Positions 6,364 through 9,152 of a DNA stretch of 9,152 bases are shown here, piece by piece (position 1 is the stretch's first letter; each line of letters opens with the position of its first letter). The DNA comes from Flavobacteriales bacterium (GTDB taxonomy: Bacteria; Bacteroidota; Bacteroidia; Flavobacteriales; Flavobacteriaceae): the NCBI GenBank assembly GCA_011525065.1, contig WTIY01000107.1, positions 1 to 9,152 of the forward strand. The letters run 5' to 3'. The notes under the pieces are model-generated. The model searched no databases. It had not been told where the DNA came from and was given only the letters and a program-made list of their open reading frames with translations. Position numbers and translations under genes: made by a program.

Positions 6364-7746
6364 ATGAAGCCTTTACTCATCGGGCTGTCGCTGACTATGG
6401 TTCATTTTTTGGCCTCGGCGCAATGCCCCAGTGGTTCAATTGTTTTGGGGAGTCAAGCTGATATTGACAACTTCTCCGTGAATTTTCCAAACTGTACTGA
6501 TTTTAATGCTACAATTTTAATCGATGAAATCGATGGTCCAGTAAATAATCTGGCAGGTTTGTCGAATTTGAATTCTATTTCTTCTTTGAGCATACAGTAT
6601 ACCCACTTGGAAAATTTTACTGGCCTCGAGAACTTATCTCAGATCAATGAATTTCGATTATTTCGAAATGACCAATTACAAAATTTTACTGGCCTTGAGG
6701 GACTGAGCGAAGTCTTGTCCTTCAATGTGCTGCAAAATGATGGCTTAGCCACAACAGCGGGATTGCAGAACCTAACCAATATGGGATATCTGAATCTTTA
6801 CGCCAATGAGCAACTCTCTGATCTTGTCGGTTTTTCCAACATCACTAATTTGGCCAGCCTTCGAATTGTGGGAAATAACATCTCCTCGCTATCTGAATTG
6901 ACCAATCTCAATACCATTTTAGATGAATTGTACATATCGGGAGAACCCCTGACGGACCTTAATCACTTGGCTCAATCGGTACAAGATTTCAGCGGGTCTT
7001 TATATCTGGTCAACAACGCTATATTGGAAGATGTAACGGTTTTTTCATCCTTGACAAATCTTGAAAAGCTCATCATTGTTGGATCCGAGAACTTAAGTGA
7101 TTTCACTGGATTTGAAAATTTAGGTTCAGTCACTGGTCTTTTTCGAATAGGCTTTAATCCCGAAATATCCGATTTCACGAGCTTTAGCAGCCTTAATTCA
7201 GTGGGGTCTCTGGACATTTATGAAAATGAAAACCTGCTTAGTTTAAATGGGCTTGAATCACTGACTCAAGTGTCCCAAAGTGTTTATCTGATGGACAACC
7301 CCTTATTGTCCGATATTGCTGCTGTAGAAAATGTAGCGGCTCAAGGATTGCAGCAGCTGGTTATTGCCAGAAACACGAGTCTTTCGGTTTGTGATTATGA
7401 CTTTGTGTGCAACGTGATTTTCGATCCAGACATTCCGGAGGAAATACAGGGTAATGCGAATGGCTGCAACTCTGTATTGCAGGTAGCCGCGCGTTGCATT
7501 TTAGGAAGCCAGGATCAAAGCCTCGATTTAGAATTATCCCTTTGGCCTAATCCGGCAAAAGATTATGTCTATCTCCAAAGCCTTAACTCGACGGTAGATA
7601 AAGTCATGATCTACACCCTCGGGGGGGCTCTAGTTGATGAAGTGTCCAGCGACCGCATCGATATTTCTAATTATGCTCAAGGTTTGTATTTTTTGACGGT
7701 TTTCACCGACCAAGGAATCGGACAGCTTCAATTGATCAAACAATAA
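6364..7746 (+). CDS. Secreted receptor-L/LRR-like repeat protein with T9SS type A sorting domain
   Basis: This 460-residue exported protein is probably released or surface-attached through the type IX secretion system. I placed the start at the ATG at 6364 because it opens directly into a signal peptide (MKPLLIG to ASAQ, residues 1-20). An in-frame TTG at 6316 would add 16 residues before the signal. Cleavage most likely falls before Gln20. From about residue 60 to 340 there are roughly twelve repeats of 22-25 residues of the form LxxFTGLENLxxVxxLxIxxNxx, matching the receptor L-domain-like/LRR solenoid found in Bacteroidota surface proteins. A cap with four Cys (343, 349, 368, 378) follows, and Cys21 and Cys44 lie before the repeats. 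The last 70 or so residues form a type A sorting domain: LWPNPAKDYVYL from 393, GLYFLTVF from 440, and a final Lys-Gln. It is likely co-transcribed with the TPR gene 9 bases downstream. The ligand is unknown; such folds usually bind protein or glycan partners. Confidence 0.88.
   Translation: MKPLLIGLSLTMVHFLASAQCPSGSIVLGSQADIDNFSVNFPNCTDFNATILIDEIDGPVNNLAGLSNLNSISSLSIQYTHLENFTGLENLSQINEFRLFRNDQLQNFTGLEGLSEVLSFNVLQNDGLATTAGLQNLTNMGYLNLYANEQLSDLVGFSNITNLASLRIVGNNISSLSELTNLNTILDELYISGEPLTDLNHLAQSVQDFSGSLYLVNNAILEDVTVFSSLTNLEKLIIVGSENLSDFTGFENLGSVTGLFRIGFNPEISDFTSFSSLNSVGSLDIYENENLLSLNGLESLTQVSQSVYLMDNPLLSDIAAVENVAAQGLQQLVIARNTSLSVCDYDFVCNVIFDPDIPEEIQGNANGCNSVLQVAARCILGSQDQSLDLELSLWPNPAKDYVYLQSLNSTVDKVMIYTLGGALVDEVSSDRIDISNYAQGLYFLTVFTDQGIGQLQLIKQ
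6541..7383 (+). repeat. Tandem 22-25-residue L-domain/LRR-like coding repeats
   Basis: About twelve protein repeats lie within the secreted protein, most with a hydrophobic FxGLxxLxxV core followed by a short beta strand and an Asn-rich turn (LFRND, LYANE, IYENE, LMDNP). Units are diverged from each other at DNA level, except for the pair reported separately. The regular period and the Asn in the turn are typical of a parallel beta solenoid. Confidence 0.8.
6611..6699 (+). repeat. Near-identical 20-base direct repeat, 69-base period
   Basis: Positions 6611-6630 and 6680-6699 match at 19 of 20 bases, the difference being C/T. The spacing is 69 bases, exactly 23 codons or one protein repeat. 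Both encode NFTGLE. The synonymous match suggests a recent duplication or gene conversion between neighbouring repeat units. Confidence 0.85.
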
Positions 7747-7755
7747 ATAGGCTCG

Positions 7756-8784
7756 ATGTTTCTTCCCTATTTATGCCGCTTCAAGAGTCATGACGAACTA
7801 ATCTCTAAGGGGTTTTTAGGTATTATTATATGTTTCATTTTGCTCTTTCCCCAGAGAGACATCCTGGCGCAAACTGAGACGGTATCGTCGATTGAACAAT
7901 TGATTTCGTCAGGTGAGTTGAAGCGGGCAAAAGCGTTGATCGATCAACAGGATAAGCGTTTTAAAAACAGTCCAAAAGGGGTAGAATTAATGGGAGACAT
8001 CTACGGTGGTTTAAAAATGTGGGATTCAGCAATGGCCCGCTTTGAAAAGCTCAAATCCTTATCGCCAAATAGCCCCTCGGGTTATTTTAAATACGGGGGG
8101 GCAATGGGCATGAGCGCCCTGACAAAAAATAAATTTGCCGCTCTTTTGGACTTGGATGAAATAGAGGCCCAGTTTCAAAAAGCACTCGAGGTGGACCCCA
8201 GTTATGTTGCGGCCCATTGGGCCCTTGTTGAATTTTATCTTCAAGTCCCGAGTATTGTGGGTGGCGGGGCTAAAAAAGCGAAAAACCAGGCCAACCGATT
8301 GCTTGAAGTCTCTTCGATTGATGGGCTGATGGCTTTGGCAAAAATTGCCGAAGACCAGAATCAAAAAGATGAGGCAGAGACCCTCTTGAAAAAAGCCAAT
8401 GATCAGGGGGCTTCTCTTTGGACGCACCAGGCGCTAATTGTTTTTTACGAGCGCGAGAAAAAATGGGATCGCGCCTTTGAGGTTTTGAATTCGGCCTTGG
8501 GTCGTTTTGACGAGCCATCGCTGTGTTATCAATGGGCCAAAATTTCAGTTTTAAGCCAGCGGGAAATTGATCGGGGAATGAGCTGTATTGAGCAATGTGT
8601 CGATCAAAGAGAAAAGCTTGTCAATATTCCGTTTAAATGGGTATTGCTGCGTCAGGCTCAATTGTTGCGTTTGAATGGTCAAAGCGAATTGGCCTTGACC
8701 AAACTCGATTTGGCCTTGGATATTGACAGCGATTTTGATCAAGCAAAAGACGAGCGACTGCGTTTGGTGAAATTATTGAATTAG
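7756..8784 (+). CDS. Exported TPR-repeat protein
   Basis: This 342-residue helical protein has an N-terminal hydrophobic segment (about residues 19-31) ending ILA-QTET at 37-42. This fits a signal peptide with a long n-region, giving a periplasmic or membrane-anchored protein. TPR-like helix pairs follow: 45-70, 75-105 (with SLSPNSP), 134-162 (QKALEVDPSYVAAHWAL), 185-215, 219-250 and 294-328 (LDLALDIDSDFDQA). The segment VEFYLQVPSIVGGGAKKA at 158-175 recalls a recognisable TPR family found in several Gram-negative groups, where a glycine loop follows the second helix. TPRs mediate protein-protein contacts, and no catalytic motif is seen. It starts 9 bases after the secreted L-domain gene, so the two are probably one transcription unit. 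A functional link between them is an inference. The ATG at 7756 is the only good start before the hydrophobic segment. Confidence 0.8.
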   Translation: MFLPYLCRFKSHDELISKGFLGIIICFILLFPQRDILAQTETVSSIEQLISSGELKRAKALIDQQDKRFKNSPKGVELMGDIYGGLKMWDSAMARFEKLKSLSPNSPSGYFKYGGAMGMSALTKNKFAALLDLDEIEAQFQKALEVDPSYVAAHWALVEFYLQVPSIVGGGAKKAKNQANRLLEVSSIDGLMALAKIAEDQNQKDEAETLLKKANDQGASLWTHQALIVFYEREKKWDRAFEVLNSALGRFDEPSLCYQWAKISVLSQREIDRGMSCIEQCVDQREKLVNIPFKWVLLRQAQLLRLNGQSELALTKLDLALDIDSDFDQAKDERLRLVKLLN

Positions 8785-8812
8785 AAAGGCCATGCGGTCT
8801 AAGGCGCTTTCG

Positions 8813-8820
8813 TATCTTTA
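8813..8820 (+). promoter_or_regulatory. Possible -7 promoter box for the Mur ligase gene
   Basis: TATCTTTA matches TAnnTTTG at all but the last base and lies 25 bases before the ATG at 8846. There is no TTG at normal spacing upstream; the nearest is about 34 bases away. It is therefore a tentative start of a new transcription unit in the 61-base gap after the TPR gene. Confidence 0.35.
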
Positions 8821-8845
8821 GAATCTTAATGTTTATTTGAGTTTG

Positions 8846-9152
8846 ATGAAGGTTCACTTTATTGCAATCGGGGGCAGTGCAATGCACAATTTGGCTTTGG
8901 CCTTGAATCAAAATGGGGATGAGGTAAGCGGTAGTGATGACGCCATCTTCGAGCCCTCAAAAAGTCGTCTTGACGCCAGAGGGCTGCTTCCTGAAACTTT
9001 AGGCTGGGATGAAAAACGCATCACAAGCGATTTGGATGCCGTAATTCTTGGGATGCATGCCAAAGCGGACAATCCCGAATTGCGTCGGGCCAAAGAACTT
9101 GGATTGACCATCTTTTCATATCCTGAATTTCTCTATTCGAGCAGTAAGAATA
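8846..9152 (+). CDS. Mur ligase family protein (Mpl/MurC-like), N-terminal part
   Basis: An open frame of 102 codons starts at the ATG at 8846 and runs off the right edge, so the gene is partial. The opening VHFIAIGGSAMHNLA (residues 3-17) is the nucleotide-binding strand and glycine loop of the MurC/Mpl N-terminal domain. GSDD at 29-32 matches the conserved GSD that contacts the UDP-sugar. The later segments AVILGMHAKADNPEL (65-79) and IFSYPEFLY (89-97) match the Mur ligase pattern of substrate-domain strands. Flavobacterial proteins with this start are usually annotated as peptidoglycan synthetase, thought to be UDP-MurNAc:L-Ala-gamma-D-Glu-meso-DAP ligase (Mpl, murein recycling). MurC itself is less likely because its loop normally reads GIGGxGM. 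The ATP-binding GxxGKTT loop lies beyond the window, so activity cannot be checked here. Confidence 0.87.
   Translation, partial: MKVHFIAIGGSAMHNLALALNQNGDEVSGSDDAIFEPSKSRLDARGLLPETLGWDEKRITSDLDAVILGMHAKADNPELRRAKELGLTIFSYPEFLYSSSKN

Noticed and set aside
6418..6429. Cys21 of the L-domain protein as a lipoprotein lipobox
   Set aside because: The residue before Cys is Gln (ASAQC), which does not fit the lipobox rule of Gly/Ala/Ser at -1.
8784..8812. GAAAG...CTTTC stem after the TPR gene
   Set aside because: There are five pairs, inner mismatches and no T-run; it also overlaps the possible promoter, so I do not call it a terminator.

Overview
The window looks like core chromosome of a member of Bacteroidota, most likely Flavobacteriia. 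Three things suggest this. Promoter-like boxes of the TAnnTTTG type sit upstream of several genes, and starts lack Shine-Dalgarno sequences. One exported protein ends in a type A type IX secretion (T9SS) sorting domain. Two predicted signal peptides are followed by Gln. The order M3 peptidase - purE - purK / adk - obg is, from memory, common in flavobacteria. Genes are packed tightly, and the longest gap is 135 bases.

Layout. Bases 1-870 (+) hold a membrane protein resembling a divergent UbiA-type prenyltransferase, ending 14 bases from a convergent gene. Bases 885-4557 (-) form a three-gene operon, purK-purE-dcp/prlC-like M3 oligopeptidase. Its cistrons overlap as ATGA (purK/purE) and TAATG (purE/peptidase), which suggests translational coupling. 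Bases 4558-4692 are a divergent promoter region. Bases 4693-6285 (+) carry adk and obg, 9 bases apart. Bases 6364-8784 (+) carry two predicted exported proteins 9 bases apart: a receptor-L/LRR-like repeat protein with a T9SS sorting domain, and a TPR protein. From 8846 a Mur-ligase-family gene (Mpl/MurC-like peptidoglycan enzyme) runs off the right edge.

How the genes fit together. PurK and PurE carry out successive steps of de novo purine synthesis (AIR to N5-CAIR to CAIR). Adenylate kinase balances AMP/ADP/ATP, and Obg is a ribosome-associated GTPase. The M3 peptidase degrades short peptides in the cytoplasm. The L-domain protein is probably secreted or surface-attached through T9SS, and the TPR protein is probably periplasmic. 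The two are likely co-transcribed, but their function cannot be read from sequence.

I see no RNA gene, CRISPR array, insertion sequence, phage gene or defence system, and no convincing new multi-gene system. The points most worth following are: -7 boxes that nearly touch the start codons of purK and the UbiA-like gene (possible leaderless mRNAs); the exported L-domain/TPR pair; a recent 69-base repeat inside the L-domain gene; and lineage-specific changes in Obg and the UbiA-like protein.
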